A DNA stretch of 64,000 nucleotides from Candidatus Fermentithermobacillaceae bacterium (GCA_012842495.1 DUSS01000009.1:34646-98645); one strand, 5' to 3'; positions 53,723-63,794 are shown, counted from the stretch's first letter. Numbers and translations are program-made. The notes: a model not told the origin generated them from the sequence alone.

Positions 53723-53784
53723 GGGAATCACCTCGTATGTTGCGGCAATCTCCTGCCTAAACCAGGACGCCACCTCATGGGATT

Positions 53785-54270
53785 CTACGAATATCTTCGG
53801 AACTTGTCTCTGAGCTTGGGAAGGACGTTGGGAGGAACCAAGCCTTCCACGCACCCGCCGTAGGAGACCGTCTCCTTGACGAGACTTGAGCTCAAAAACA
53901 GGTACTCCACCGACGTCATCATGAACAGAGTATCGATCTCAGGAGCAAGTTTCTTGTTCATGAGCGCCATTTTGAACTCGTAGTCGAAATCGGATACGGC
54001 GCGAAGTCCCTTGATGATCACCTTGATTCCGTGCTTGCGAGCAAAGTCCACGAGCAGCCCCGAAGAACACGAGACTTTGACGTTCTCCATGCCCTTGCAA
54101 GCTTCGACAAGCATTTCAACCCTTTCCTCCGCGGTGAAAAGCGGCGATTTACCGACGTTTTCGAAGACGACTACGTAAAGCTCGTCGAATATCTGCGATG
54201 CCCGTTTGATGATATCCAAATGACCACAAGTGACCGGGTCAAAACTGCCCGGATATATCGCGCGCTTCAA
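53785..54270 (-). CDS. coaD: Phosphopantetheine adenylyltransferase
   Basis: Penultimate enzyme of coenzyme A synthesis. 161 residues with RAIYPGSFDPVTCGHLDIIK (T/HxGH motif), KGLRAVSDFDYEFKMALMN and the C-terminal YLFLSSSLVKE. The rsmD gene usual upstream is not present. Confidence 0.95.
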   Translation of the reverse strand: MKRAIYPGSFDPVTCGHLDIIKRASQIFDELYVVVFENVGKSPLFTAEERVEMLVEACKGMENVKVSCSSGLLVDFARKHGIKVIIKGLRAVSDFDYEFKMALMNKKLAPEIDTLFMMTSVEYLFLSSSLVKETVSYGGCVEGLVPPNVLPKLRDKFRRYS

Positions 54271-54348
54271 CGTCCCCTTCCTCTCTTTCCCAGCGCCTGG
54301 CTGACCTGTTATGCTCTACCCTTAAATAGCCACTTGTTTTTCTCTTAA

Positions 54349-54377
54349 TGAATAAAACTTCTTTAGACGGTTCACAA
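54349..54377 (-). promoter_or_regulatory. Candidate promoter of coaD
   Basis: Minus strand TTGTGA (54372-54377), 17 bases, TATTCA (54349-54354), about 80 bases before coaD. Partial match to the sigma-A consensus. Confidence 0.3.
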
Positions 54378-54445
54378 TACCCTTTGAGAGTCGGGGGTGA
54401 GCGAAAGCTCATCCAACAGGCTCTTCCTCCGGTTTCTCCTCTCCC

Positions 54446-54479
54446 AATGCCGCTCATTTTTTGAGCGGCATTTAATTTT
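54446..54479. terminator. Bidirectional intrinsic terminator
   Basis: AATGCCGCTCA (54446-54456) pairs perfectly with TGAGCGGCATT (54462-54472) around TTTTT, followed by TAATTTT. On the minus strand it terminates the ydcZ-like transcript before coaD. The rest of 54271-54690 contains no gene. Confidence 0.7.
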
Positions 54480-54690
54480 CCGGAGACCGCAACACCCGCC
54501 AGCACCGCAAGACGTTTCTACAAAAGCGCTATGAAAACCTCCAAATCCTCGCCGTCTGTCCCCGCTATTGCCCGGGCAGGAGTCACTCTTTCCGGAAGAG
54601 TCCGGTCAGGTCCGCTGAGGTGGTCCCAAACAACACCCATCTGTTAGGAAAGCTTCTAGAGCTTGCTCGCCCTGCCGGCGTCCTTTCCCG

Positions 54691-55128
54691 TCATTGCCTC
54701 AAGAGCAACCACGCTCCGAGGCCAAACAAAGCCGCTCCGAGTGCTTTGAGAGGAGTAAACGATATCCTTGCCCCCGCCAAACCCGCGAGGTCCAAGAGCA
54801 GAGCGGTACTGATTTGGGCGAAGAGAATCGCCGTCGTGGCCGGTGCCACTCCGAGTCTCCCCACGCTGGATAGTACCCCCCAGATGATGAGAACGTTCAG
54901 CGGTCCCCCTAAAAGGGCGTACCAGGGACCTTCTTTGATTTTACCAAGACTCGCGTAGCCCGGCCCGAGAAGCAGAATCATTCCGAGAAGTACTGTCCCT
55001 ATTACATGGACAATAAACGACGCTTGAAACGAGCCGACTCTATTGCCCAGGATGGCGTTAAACGCTCCCTGCACCGCCATAGTGCTCCCCGCCAGGGCCG
55101 CCACGAGGTATGCCATGAGCGGTCTCAA
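54691..55128 (-). CDS. DMT-type membrane protein (YdcZ/DUF606)
   Basis: 145 residues from TTG at 55128 (AAGGAGG nine bases upstream), four or five hydrophobic helices. MAYLVAALAGSTMAVQGAFN and GSFQASFIVHVIGTVLLGMI are YdcZ/DUF606 features; the last third is LKALGAALFGLGAWLLLRQ. Half-size drug/metabolite transporters of this kind act as dimers. Substrate unknown. Divergent from gpr. Confidence 0.85.
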   Translation of the reverse strand: MRPLMAYLVAALAGSTMAVQGAFNAILGNRVGSFQASFIVHVIGTVLLGMILLLGPGYASLGKIKEGPWYALLGGPLNVLIIWGVLSSVGRLGVAPATTAILFAQISTALLLDLAGLAGARISFTPLKALGAALFGLGAWLLLRQ

Positions 55129-55323
55129 TTCCAGAATCCTCCTTGCCGGCAAAATACTCACCGGAACATCTCCCCGCAGCGGGTCATATCCGAGGGAACA
55201 TGCGCTCCGGTAGAACCATTTCCCCCCGTCGCGATCCCGCGTCTTTAACCCGGAATAAGCTTCACCCCCTGAGTGAAAGATTAACCGCGAAAGTTCACGG
55301 CAAGCTCTTTTGGAGGGATTGCC

Positions 55324-56277
55324 ATGGCGCTGGACCAGACGGCACAAGACCAGTGGAACGAGAGAACGGACCTGGCCCTGGAAAGGGCGGTAATAGCTCA
55401 ACAGAGGATGGGGAGGATCCCGGGCCTTTTCACTACCGAGGACTCCACAGATGGCATCAAGATCACCAGGGTCAGGGTTACGACCCCGCAAGCATCTCAA
55501 GCCGTGGGTAAGCCTCCCGGCAACTACGTGACCGTTGAATGTCCCGACCTGAGATTTCGAAGCAGGGTTACCTTGAAAAAAGTCGCAGATGTGGTGGCGT
55601 CGGAGCTCACGTCGATGGCGGGCCTTCCCAGGCAAGGCGATGTCCTCGTAGTGGGTCTCGGCAATTGGCAAGCCACTCCAGACGCTCTCGGACCGAGGGT
55701 CGTTTCTCAACTTATGGTGACGAGGCATATCAGAGAGTTCATCCCGCAGGAACTGGGCGGCAGGCTCTACCCTGTAGCCGCTATTTCCCCGGGCGTCTTA
55801 GGAATTACCGGTATAGAGACCATAGATATAGTGACGGGGGTTGTCCGGCAGATTCGTCCGGAACTGGTGATAACGGTGGATGCCCTTGCAGCCAGAAACG
55901 TCTCGCGGCTCATTACGACGATCCAGCTGGCAGACACGGGAATCCAGCCCGGTTCGGGTGTGGGAAACAGGCGGCCCGGTATTAACCAGGAGACTCTCGG
56001 AGTACCGGTAGTAGCGATAGGCGTTCCGACGGTGGTCAGCGGCGCCTCCATCGCGGTCGAAGTCCTGAACGCATATTTTCAAAAGTACAACCCGAACGCG
56101 ACAGCTACTGTCGATTCGGTAATGGATTTCCTCACTTCGGAACTACATGACCTCATGGTCACACCGAAAGATATTGATGTGGAAATCCTGGAAATGTCCA
56201 AGCTCCTGGCGGGTGTCCTGAATCATGCGACGCAGCCAGCGGTCAGCGAGGACGAGATACTGGACTACCTCCAGTGA
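55324..56277 (+). CDS. gpr: Germination protease GPR
   Basis: Aspartic-type protease that degrades small acid-soluble spore proteins on germination. 317 residues: NERTDLALERAV near the start (propeptide processing region), DVLVVGLGNWQATPDALGP, VVRQIRPELVITVDALAARN and QPGSGVGNRRPGINQETLG. GGAGG precedes the ATG. A likely substrate, the SASP gene, lies 216 bases away on the other strand. Confidence 0.95.
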   Translation: MALDQTAQDQWNERTDLALERAVIAQQRMGRIPGLFTTEDSTDGIKITRVRVTTPQASQAVGKPPGNYVTVECPDLRFRSRVTLKKVADVVASELTSMAGLPRQGDVLVVGLGNWQATPDALGPRVVSQLMVTRHIREFIPQELGGRLYPVAAISPGVLGITGIETIDIVTGVVRQIRPELVITVDALAARNVSRLITTIQLADTGIQPGSGVGNRRPGINQETLGVPVVAIGVPTVVSGASIAVEVLNAYFQKYNPNATATVDSVMDFLTSELHDLMVTPKDIDVEILEMSKLLAGVLNHATQPAVSEDEILDYLQ

Positions 56278-56492
56278 CCATTTGCCCTTCGATCAACCCG
56301 GTCGCTTTTCGATTTTCGAGTAACGTTCCTCTCGCGCCTCCGGGGAGAATCCGGGCGGACACATGGAAGACGCGGAGGCACAGGTCAAAAAGGGAGCGGG
56401 GTAGCGAAGCGCCACCCCTGATCCTCTCACAAGACTTAGACCTTATTCCCGAAGACTCTGTCCGAATACGCACTCCTGCCCGTGCTCCGACA

Positions 56493-56735
56493 TTACCTGG
56501 CCTGAGGTCCGGGAGCCGCCGGGAATCTGCCACCGGCGAGGCTCTGCTCAGCCAGCTCGATCATTCGCCTCACCATGTGGCCGCCGACTGCCCCGCAAGT
56601 CCGCGACGGGATATCGCCCCAGTATCCGCCCGGGGGCTGAATCCCGAGCTCGTTGGCCACCTCATTTCTGAATGCGTCGAGCGCCTGACGAGCTTGCGGT
56701 ACGACTGCGATGTTTCTTTTCTGGCCGGTTCCCAC
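56493..56735 (-). CDS. Alpha/beta-type small acid-soluble spore protein
   Basis: 80 residues that coat and protect spore DNA. ALDAFRNEVANELGIQ contains the GPR cleavage site region, and GYWGDIPSRTCGAVGGHMVR with RRMIELAEQSLAGG are conserved DNA-binding segments. Convergent with gpr. The Cys in SRTCGAVGG replaces the more common residue. Confidence 0.93.
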   Translation of the reverse strand: MGTGQKRNIAVVPQARQALDAFRNEVANELGIQPPGGYWGDIPSRTCGAVGGHMVRRMIELAEQSLAGGRFPAAPGPQAR

Positions 56736-56956
56736 TGCTGTTCACCTCCTTCTCGCGTTACTTATTATGTTCACCTCTAGTGAATGTATGCTGGAAGTTA
56801 GTAACAGCAAATCTAGTATTATGTTTACCGTAATTAAATTAGAATTTTTTAGTAACCCTTTCTCCTCCGGCCTTTCGACTCTCGAGTCCAAACCGCCCTT
56901 ACCGCGCATACCGGCCGTACGCAAGTACGCAGGCCGGGAACGACGAGGCAATTTCG

Positions 56957-59041
56957 TCAGCGGGACCTGCCGGCCAGGACTACGTGCCCGTACTTCCTCC
57001 TCACCTCAGCTAGGAGGTCGTCCATTCCGCCGACACCCCGAGACAGTCTCTCCGCCAGCGCTCCCGCTTCCTCCCGCGCTCGCGCCATCAGGTCTACGTC
57101 TATTCCCAGGTCGGTGATGTTGATATCGGGAAGACCGTGCTGTCTGGTACCGAAGAATTGTCCGGGTCCCCTCTCCGCGAGGTCCATGTCGGCTAGTTTC
57201 AGACCATCGTAAGTGGCGCACATGATGCTCAACCTCTCGTAGGCCCGCTTCGAACGAGGAGAAGCCACGAGAAAACATACGGACTCTTCGGAGCCCCTAC
57301 CCACTCTGCCCCGTAGCTGGTGAAGGGTGGCAAGCCCGAAGGAATCGGCGTCTTCGATCACCATGACCGTGGCGTTGGGCACATCCACCCCGACTTCGAT
57401 GACGGTGGTGGAAACCAGAACCTGTACTTTGCCGGCGACGAAATCCTTCATCACGCTTTCCTTTTGATGGGACGGCAGGTCTCCGTGAACAAGACCTACC
57501 GAGAGCCCCCGGAGATAGCCTCTCCTCAGCTCTTCCCAGGTTTTCACGGCCGAAGCCCGTCCTGATTCCCCTTCCTCGATGACGGGACAAACCACATAAG
57601 CCTGCTCACCCCGGGCCACCCGTCGCCTGACCTCGTCGTAGGCGCGCCGGCGCTCGGAGGGGTGGAGCGCCACGGTTTTCACTCTTTTGCGACCAGGAGG
57701 AAGCTCGTCGATTACGGAAATATCCAGGTCACCGTAAATCGTCAGCGCAAGAGACCTCGGGATCGGCGTGGCGCTCATCACGAGCACGTGGGGGATCAAT
57801 CGGTGCCCCTGACCGCCCTGAGCTTTTTCCTGGATGACGAGCCTTTGCCGGACCCCGAACCGGTGCTGTTCGTCAGTGACAACGAGACCGAGGTTGTTCC
57901 AACGAACGTCCGGTTCCAGCAAAGCGTGGGTTCCCAGCAGGATGCTGACCTCTCCTCTCCGAAGGCGTTCCAGGATGGCGGACCGTTCCTTTGATTTTGT
58001 GCTGCCCGTAAGGATCTCCACGGTCGCTGTGCCTTCCAGAAGGCTCTTCAGGTTCCTGTAGTGCTGCTGAGCTAAAACCTCGGTGGGAACCAGAAACGCC
58101 CCCTGAAACCCGTTTTCAGCCGCAGCCACCAGGCAATATGCCGCCACCACCGTCTTCCCGCTGCCCACATCCCCCTGGAGGAGCCTGTTCATGGCCCTTC
58201 CTTGCGAGAGGTCCCTCGATATCTCCCCTATTACCCGCTCCTGAGCTTTCGTGAGAGAGAAAGGGAGCCTGGAAAGAAACTCTTCTGCCCGGGCGAACGC
58301 ACCAAACCTCGGACCCGCACCGTTTTCTTTAAGGCCCTGTCTCATCAGGAGGAGAGCTAACTGGAATAACAGGATTTCGCGAAAGGCCAGGGTTCTACGG
58401 GCCGCCTGCCAGGTTTCGACGCTCTCGGGAAAGTGAATCTGGCACAGGGCGTCCGGTTCCGGCATGAGCTGGTACTTACTCCTGATTTCCTCAGGCAATA
58501 TGCTTTTGACGAGAGGACCGTATCTTTCCAGCGCAGTCCTTACCGCCTGGCGCACCGATGAGGACGTCAGGCCTTGCGTAAGGTGGTAGACGGGAAGAAC
58601 CGGGCCTTTCCGGATCTCGACGGTCTTACCGGAAACGACTTGCCAGACCGGATGGGCGATTTCCACGGACCCCCTGCGCCAGGCCGCCTTCCCCGACGCC
58701 ATTACCACGCTGCCCCGTTTAAATGAGGCAGCCACGTAGGGCATATGGTAAAAAACCAGGTACAATACACCGGTACCGTCCGAGATCTCGACGCGCACCG
58801 CAGGTCCCCTTATGCTGTGAATGCTGGATACCCCGAGAACTCGACCCGTAACGGTCACGTCTTCGCCTGGAACTACTTCATCGATGGGTCTCAATCTCGA
58901 GTAGTCGTCGACGCGGAAGGGATAGTGTTCCAGAAGATCCCTGACGGTGTGAATGGATAAGGCTGCGAAGCGCTGAGCTCTTGCGGGACCAACGCCTTTG
59001 AGGTAACGGATCTCGTCATCCAGGGTCATACTAGATTTCAT
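56957..59041 (-). CDS. recG: ATP-dependent DNA helicase RecG
   Basis: Reverses stalled replication forks. 694 residues: wedge domain (DDEIRYLKGVGPARAQRF to about 160), helicase motif I LLQGDVGSGKTVVAAY, motif II VVTDEQHRFGVRQR, motif III VMSATPIPRSLA and motif VI QLRGRVGRGSEESVCF. Its start overlaps the fakA stop by four bases. Confidence 0.96.
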   Translation of the reverse strand: MKSSMTLDDEIRYLKGVGPARAQRFAALSIHTVRDLLEHYPFRVDDYSRLRPIDEVVPGEDVTVTGRVLGVSSIHSIRGPAVRVEISDGTGVLYLVFYHMPYVAASFKRGSVVMASGKAAWRRGSVEIAHPVWQVVSGKTVEIRKGPVLPVYHLTQGLTSSSVRQAVRTALERYGPLVKSILPEEIRSKYQLMPEPDALCQIHFPESVETWQAARRTLAFREILLFQLALLLMRQGLKENGAGPRFGAFARAEEFLSRLPFSLTKAQERVIGEISRDLSQGRAMNRLLQGDVGSGKTVVAAYCLVAAAENGFQGAFLVPTEVLAQQHYRNLKSLLEGTATVEILTGSTKSKERSAILERLRRGEVSILLGTHALLEPDVRWNNLGLVVTDEQHRFGVRQRLVIQEKAQGGQGHRLIPHVLVMSATPIPRSLALTIYGDLDISVIDELPPGRKRVKTVALHPSERRRAYDEVRRRVARGEQAYVVCPVIEEGESGRASAVKTWEELRRGYLRGLSVGLVHGDLPSHQKESVMKDFVAGKVQVLVSTTVIEVGVDVPNATVMVIEDADSFGLATLHQLRGRVGRGSEESVCFLVASPRSKRAYERLSIMCATYDGLKLADMDLAERGPGQFFGTRQHGLPDINITDLGIDVDLMARAREEAGALAERLSRGVGGMDDLLAEVRRKYGHVVLAGRSR

Positions 59042-60801
59042 TCCAGCGACACGATGTAGTAGTATAGCGGCTGATCGCCTCTAGATACTTCGATTTCCAT
59101 GTCGCCGAACCTTTTCGAGAGTTCCTCTTGGATAGCCTTCTCGGTTTCGGGAGAAATATCCCTTCCGCAGTAGACCGTGAGGACTTCGTATCCAGGTGAC
59201 CTCATCCTGGAGATGATCTGGTAAAGGACGTCTTCCGGGCTCTGGCCTACCGTTTCGACCTTTCCGTCACAAAGCCCTATCACATCACCCTGTTTGAAAA
59301 CATGGCGCCCGAACTTTCCGTTCCTCGCGGCAAAAGTAACCTCCCCCGTCTTCACACGGCGCACGGCCTTCGATGCCCGCTTGAGGTTCTCCGTCATGCT
59401 GCTCTCTAGGTTCAGTGCCATCAAGGCGGATATACCCTGAGGCACCGTCTTGGATGGTACCACGTACATCCGCCGGCCCGTGAGTTTCTTGGCCTGTTTT
59501 GCCGATAGAAATATGTTCGCGTTGTTCGGAAGGAATATCACTTTTTTGGCGTTGACCTGGTCAACAGCCCTCGCCAGGTCAGCGGTGGACGGGTTCATCG
59601 TGGTTCCCCCGTCTATCACCAGGTCCGCCCCGAGGCTGGACATTATCTCCTGCAAGCCTTTTCCCGAGGCCACGGCGATTATGCCCGTCTCCTTTAGCGG
59701 CTCGTTGGTATTTGCCTCGACCGCTTTCTCCTGACGCGGAGCCTCAGCGACCAGATGCCCTGAGGAATCGAATTCGCCGGAGGTCGATGCTGTGCGACCG
59801 GATTCGTTCAAGATCGCCTGAGTCCGCCCACCCGGCTGTCCTTCCTGGTCCGTCTTTCCATCTCTTAAGAGTTCCATGCTTTGTTCGATCATATTGTCGA
59901 TAACGACTTGAGACAGCATTCCGTATTTCAAGCAGAGGCTCAGCACTTCGCCGGGTTTGGACGTATGAATGTGAACTCGTAAGAGCTCACTCGAGCCAAC
60001 AACCAGCAGGGAATCACCATATTCCTGAAGCTTGTCCCGTATGTCCTGCGCTGGAAGGTCTTTGCCTGAGATGAGGAACTGGGTATCGTAAGGAAACCTG
60101 ATGTCGAACACTTCTTTTTCGGTGAGTTCAAAAGCTCTCGACTTTTTTGTAGGCGCCGCCCTGACACCCGCTTCCCTTGCGGCAGCATCGAAAGCGGTCA
60201 ATGCGCCCTCCATTATGATGCAAAGACCTTTTCCGCCTGCGTCCACTACTCCCGCCTGCTTCAACACCGGCAACATATCCGGAGTCCTCTCGAGGGTCTC
60301 TTGGGCGCCAGAAAGGAACGCCTGCAACACCTCACGGATATCGTTGGTACACGCGGACTTTTCAATAGCTTTTGCGGTCCCCTCCCTCAGCACCGTCAGC
60401 ATGGTTCCCTCGACGGGCTTAACCACCGCTTTGTACGCAGTCGCGACGGCCTCTCTTAGGGCAACAACCACCTCGGCTGCCGTAGCTCTGTCCGCCGCTT
60501 TCAGCGCGCTGGATATCCCCCTCATGATTTGCGAAAGAATCACACCCGAGTTTCCTCTTGCACCCATGAGGCATTCGAACGCACATATTTCCGTGACCCT
60601 GGAGAGGGGTATATCCGGGTCCTGAATCGTCCTCAGCTTCGAGGCGGCCCTGGATAAGGTGAGGAACATGTTCGTACCCGTGTCGCCGTCGGGCACCGGG
60701 AATACGTTTAATGAGTCAACCTCGCTCTTTCTGGATTCGAGATAGTCGGAGGCCTGAAGAACCATCTCTTTAAAGAGCCAGCCTGTCAGCTTATCGACCA
60801 T
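59038..60801 (-). CDS. fakA: Fatty acid kinase FakA (DhaL/DegV-linked)
   Basis: 587 residues from ATG at 60801. N-terminal DhaL kinase domain with NVFPVPDGDTGTNMFLTLS and GARGNSGVILSQIMRG (ATP and Mg sites); a middle domain; and a C-terminal domain with VIDGGTTMNPSTADLARAV and IFLPNNANIFLSA. Phosphorylates fatty acids held by DegV/FakB proteins such as that at 45474-46325. In an operon with asp23 and recG. Confidence 0.92.
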   Translation of the reverse strand: MVDKLTGWLFKEMVLQASDYLESRKSEVDSLNVFPVPDGDTGTNMFLTLSRAASKLRTIQDPDIPLSRVTEICAFECLMGARGNSGVILSQIMRGISSALKAADRATAAEVVVALREAVATAYKAVVKPVEGTMLTVLREGTAKAIEKSACTNDIREVLQAFLSGAQETLERTPDMLPVLKQAGVVDAGGKGLCIIMEGALTAFDAAAREAGVRAAPTKKSRAFELTEKEVFDIRFPYDTQFLISGKDLPAQDIRDKLQEYGDSLLVVGSSELLRVHIHTSKPGEVLSLCLKYGMLSQVVIDNMIEQSMELLRDGKTDQEGQPGGRTQAILNESGRTASTSGEFDSSGHLVAEAPRQEKAVEANTNEPLKETGIIAVASGKGLQEIMSSLGADLVIDGGTTMNPSTADLARAVDQVNAKKVIFLPNNANIFLSAKQAKKLTGRRMYVVPSKTVPQGISALMALNLESSMTENLKRASKAVRRVKTGEVTFAARNGKFGRHVFKQGDVIGLCDGKVETVGQSPEDVLYQIISRMRSPGYEVLTVYCGRDISPETEKAIQEELSKRFGDMEIEVSRGDQPLYYYIVSLE

Positions 60802-60808
60802 GACGTGT

Positions 60809-61180
60809 TCATTCTCTCTGTATGCGTATGCCTTCCACATTGACCCTTACGTTCGCCACCTTCAGCCCGGTTACCTGCTCTACCGTATATCGCACTTTCT
60901 CCACGACCATCCGGGCGACTTCAGAAATCCGGACACCGTAACCAACTATTATGTAGAGGGTGATGAAGACGTGATCCCCTTCGATGGACACCTCCACCCC
61001 TCGGGAAAGGTTCTCTCTACCCAGGAGCTCAGCTATACCGTCCGTCATCTTACGGCCGGCCATACCTACCACGCCATAGCACTCTATAGCCGCGGCCCCA
61101 GCCACCGTCGCTATAGCTTCCTCGGACAACACAAGTTTGCCCAAAGGAGTTTCCACGATTTTGCCGGTGATCGGCGCCAA
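60809..61180 (-). CDS. Asp23/Gls24-family envelope stress protein
   Basis: 123 residues; ITGKIVETPLGKLVLSEEAI, AGAAAIECYGVVGMAGRK and VEVSIEGDHVFITLYIIVGY are family landmarks. Usually upstream of fakA in Bacillota; seven bases separate the two genes here. Confidence 0.93.
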   Translation of the reverse strand: MAPITGKIVETPLGKLVLSEEAIATVAGAAAIECYGVVGMAGRKMTDGIAELLGRENLSRGVEVSIEGDHVFITLYIIVGYGVRISEVARMVVEKVRYTVEQVTGLKVANVRVNVEGIRIQRE

Positions 61181-61380
61181 AGAGAAGACCTCCCGGAATT
61201 ATACTTCTTGCGATGGAGAACGTTTTCCTGCGTCCGGTCTCTCTTAATATTATGTTTGAGTCCCGGAGTTCTCGTGTAGACCGGGCCCGCAATGCGGTGC
61301 CGACAACGGGTTTCTCCAAGGTTCGCCGCCCGGCGGCTATCAGGCAACTGAGTCTTACACGGCCGAACCAGACCACCGGC

Positions 61381-61410
61381 TTGTGCGCTGTTGGCGCGAT
61401 GGGTTACAAT
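61381..61410 (+). promoter_or_regulatory. Promoter of rpmB
   Basis: TTGTGC (61381-61386), an 18-base spacer and TACAAT (61405-61410), 33 bases before the GTG start; the -10 element is one base off consensus. Confidence 0.6.
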
Positions 61411-61442
61411 TAAAGGGTTCTATCGAGGAGGAGGTTAGTATC

Positions 61443-61640
61443 GTGGCCAGAACGTGCGAGATTTGCGGCAAGAGACCCTCCGTCGGTCACAAAGTGAGTC
61501 ACTCCAACATCAAGACCAAGAGAAGGTGGCTGCCTAACGTCCAGAGGGTCCGCGCCATCGTAGATGGAAGACCCGTAAGAATTTACGTGTGTACAGGCTG
61601 TCTCCGTTCAGGCAAGGTTAAGCGAGCTGCTGGTTCATAG
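61443..61640 (+). CDS. rpmB: 50S ribosomal protein L28
   Basis: 65 residues from GTG at 61443 (GAGGAGGAGG upstream): [20 protein letters not shown] and [20 protein letters not shown], with zinc cysteines CEIC and the late CTGC. Divergent from asp23 as in most Bacillota, followed by a strong terminator. Confidence 0.96.
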   Translation: MARTCEICGKRPSVGHKVSHSNIKTKRRWLPNVQRVRAIVDGRPVRIYVCTGCLRSGKVKRAAGS

Positions 61641-61689
61641 TGGGTTCGTGGTTCGTACCCGGCTCACAGCGAGTTCCTGAAGACGCTCT

Positions 61690-61720
61690 GGTCCCGGGAC
61701 GACCCGGGACCTTTCGGTTT
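61690..61720 (+). terminator. Intrinsic terminator of rpmB
   Basis: GGTCCCGGG (61690-61698) pairs with CCCGGGACC (61703-61711), a very stable GC stem with a four-base loop, followed by TTTCGGTTT. Confidence 0.7.
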
Positions 61721-61860
61721 AGACCTTTTGACCGAACAGCCCAAGGATAGTCCTTACGATGGGTCTTAAGATCTTCGGTACATTTATGACTTTGACTTTC
61801 ATACAGCGCCGGGGCCCTTCCCCGAAGGGAAAAACACCCTGTTCCCCCTCCCTTCGCCCT

Positions 61861-62031
61861 TCAGAACAGGTCCTTGCCCAGGTAGTACGCTCCTCCCAGC
61901 AATCCTAGACCGATCAGAACAAGCCATACCCTCCACGGAATGGCGAAAATGAGGATACCAAGCCCCAGGCCACCCAATATCAGCGGCAAAGTGGAATTCT
62001 GGTTGAAGCCGCGAATCCGCATTCGCCTCAT
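61861..62031 (-). CDS. Small two-helix membrane protein
   Basis: 56 residues from ATG at 62031 (a second ATG at 62022 is possible). The sequence has a basic start (MRRMRIRGFNQNST) and two hydrophobic helices: LPLILGGLGLGILIFAIP and VWLVLIGLGLLGGAYYLG. No function known. Same strand as rpe, 67 bases downstream of it. Confidence 0.6.
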   Translation of the reverse strand: MRRMRIRGFNQNSTLPLILGGLGLGILIFAIPWRVWLVLIGLGLLGGAYYLGKDLF

Positions 62032-62098
62032 TCTTGTACACACTCCGGGAGGATGTTCTGTCCCGATCAGCATATTCCGGAGAGGAAATAGGAGTTCT

Positions 62099-62791
62099 TC
62101 AGCCTTCCCGGGAACACATTTTCAGGGAGCGCACCGCCTCCCCGGGATCGCTCGCAGAAAACACGTAGCTTCCGGCCACGAGAATCGTGGCGCCTTTTGC
62201 CACCACCTCCGCCCCAGTAGCGGCGTCGATCCCGCCGTCGACCTCGATTTCACATTTGACACCGGCCCGGTCTATCATTTCTCTCACGATTTCTATCTTC
62301 TTCAGCATTGCGGAAATGAAAGCCTGGCCACCGAAACCGGGATTGACCGTCATTATCAGCACCATGTCGAGCTCATCTAGCACGTAAGGAAGGAAATCTG
62401 GGGATGTCGACGGGTTCAACGCGACGGCACTGCGGACTCCCAATCCTCTGATGGTCCGGAGGGTCCTGGACAGATGAGGAGCTACTTCGCGGTGAACTGT
62501 GATGTACCGGGCACCAGCTTCCGCGAAAGCTGGTATAGCCCAATCCAGGCACGCGGCACTCACCATCAGGTGCACATCCAGGGGAAGCAGGTTTATCGAC
62601 GACAGTGCCCTGGCTGTCGCAGGCCCGAATGTCAGGTTAGGGACGAAGTTACCGTCCATTATGTCCAGATGTAGCATGTCCGCCCCCGCCGAAGCTACTT
62701 GCCGTACCTGTGACTCGAGTTTAAGGGGGTGGGCGGACAGCACCGAAGGGGCCACTTTCACTTCGCGCCCGTGACGCGCATTTCTGTCCAA
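62099..62791 (-). CDS. rpe: Ribulose-phosphate 3-epimerase
   Basis: Interconverts ribulose-5-phosphate and xylulose-5-phosphate. 230 residues, TIM barrel: VAPSVLSAHPLKLESQVRQV, LHLDIMDGNFVPNLTFGP (metal-binding His/Asp), LDVHLMVSAACLDWAIPAFA, MTVNPGFGGQAFI and EVDGGIDAAT. TTG start at 62791 after GGGAGGG. In the usual prkC-rsgA-rpe order. Confidence 0.95.
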   Translation of the reverse strand: MDRNARHGREVKVAPSVLSAHPLKLESQVRQVASAGADMLHLDIMDGNFVPNLTFGPATARALSSINLLPLDVHLMVSAACLDWAIPAFAEAGARYITVHREVAPHLSRTLRTIRGLGVRSAVALNPSTSPDFLPYVLDELDMVLIMTVNPGFGGQAFISAMLKKIEIVREMIDRAGVKCEIEVDGGIDAATGAEVVAKGATILVAGSYVFSASDPGEAVRSLKMCSREG

Positions 62792-62900
62792 TTCTTGTCC
62801 CTCCCAATAGCTTCATGATGCCTGGGCTGTACCAGCCCGCACCGTCCAGCACCGCCCCGCACGGTCCCGCGCCGTTTTCCGCGGAGAGGCATAGGGCCCT

Positions 62901-63794
62901 TCATTCATACCGCTTTCTCCACGCCTCCAGACATTCGTCGAGTAAACGCAGATAGTTCTCATAACGGAGTTCTGCCACCGCCCCCTCGGACACCGCCTCC
63001 TTTACGCGGCATCCCGGTTCCGTCTTATGAAGGCACCGGGGAAACCTGCAAAGGGGAACGAGTTCCGCCATCTCCCGGAACAGGTAGCTGAGTCTTTCGG
63101 GCTCGATGGTCACCAGATCTACTTTTTGAAAGCCAGGGGTGTCGGCTAAATACCCTCCGTCGCCCACGGGAACGAGCGACACCCACTTGGTTGTGTGCCT
63201 GCCCCGGCCGATCCTGGACAGCTCTCCGACAGCTTGCTGACTACCAGTCAGTTTCGATATCAAGAGGGACTTCCCGACTCCGCTGGGACCAGCCAGCACA
63301 GTCACCTTGCCCTTGAGAAGCCCAACCAAGACATCAAGTCCATTGCCGGTAACAGCGGAAGTGAGAACCACCGGATAACCGGCAAGTTTATATGCTTCGA
63401 TGATTTTTCGGGCCGCATCCGCCGTACCATCATCGTACAGATCGGATTTATTGACGCATACCACTGCGGCGATACCCTCTCGCTCGAGGACGACGAGAAG
63501 TCTGTCGACGACGACCGGATCCACTTCGGGTTCGACGACCGAGAAAACCACGACTACCTGGTCTACGTTGGCAAAGGGTGGTCGGATGAGGGCGTTTTTC
63601 CTGGGGAGGACCCTCGACACAACCCAAATGCCGGACCCTCCCTTAATTTCCACAATATCCCCGGCGAGGACTTTCTGGGATTCATAGCGGAGCCGTCCGC
63701 GCCATCCGCACCTGAATACATCCGCGCCCACTGAAACGAGACAGCCGTCGGACCGGACGGACAGGACGCGTCCCTCGAGCTTCAGATACCTCAC
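62901..63794 (-). CDS. rsgA: Ribosome small-subunit GTPase RsgA
   Basis: 297 residues: an OB-fold start, then circularly permuted GTPase motifs, G4 VNKSD (114-118), G1 LAGPSGVGKSLLI (near 173) and G3 LADTPGFQKVDL, and a C-terminal zinc finger with CRFPRCLHKTEPGCRV. Helps mature the 30S subunit. GTG start overlaps the prkC stop by four bases. Confidence 0.95.
   Translation of the reverse strand: MRYLKLEGRVLSVRSDGCLVSVGADVFRCGWRGRLRYESQKVLAGDIVEIKGGSGIWVVSRVLPRKNALIRPPFANVDQVVVVFSVVEPEVDPVVVDRLLVVLEREGIAAVVCVNKSDLYDDGTADAARKIIEAYKLAGYPVVLTSAVTGNGLDVLVGLLKGKVTVLAGPSGVGKSLLISKLTGSQQAVGELSRIGRGRHTTKWVSLVPVGDGGYLADTPGFQKVDLVTIEPERLSYLFREMAELVPLCRFPRCLHKTEPGCRVKEAVSEGAVAELRYENYLRLLDECLEAWRKRYE

Noticed and set aside
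53054..53863. 269-codon plus-strand open frame
   Set aside because: Antisense shadow of the coiled-coil gene and the coaD end; composition reflects the reverse of heptad-rich codons.
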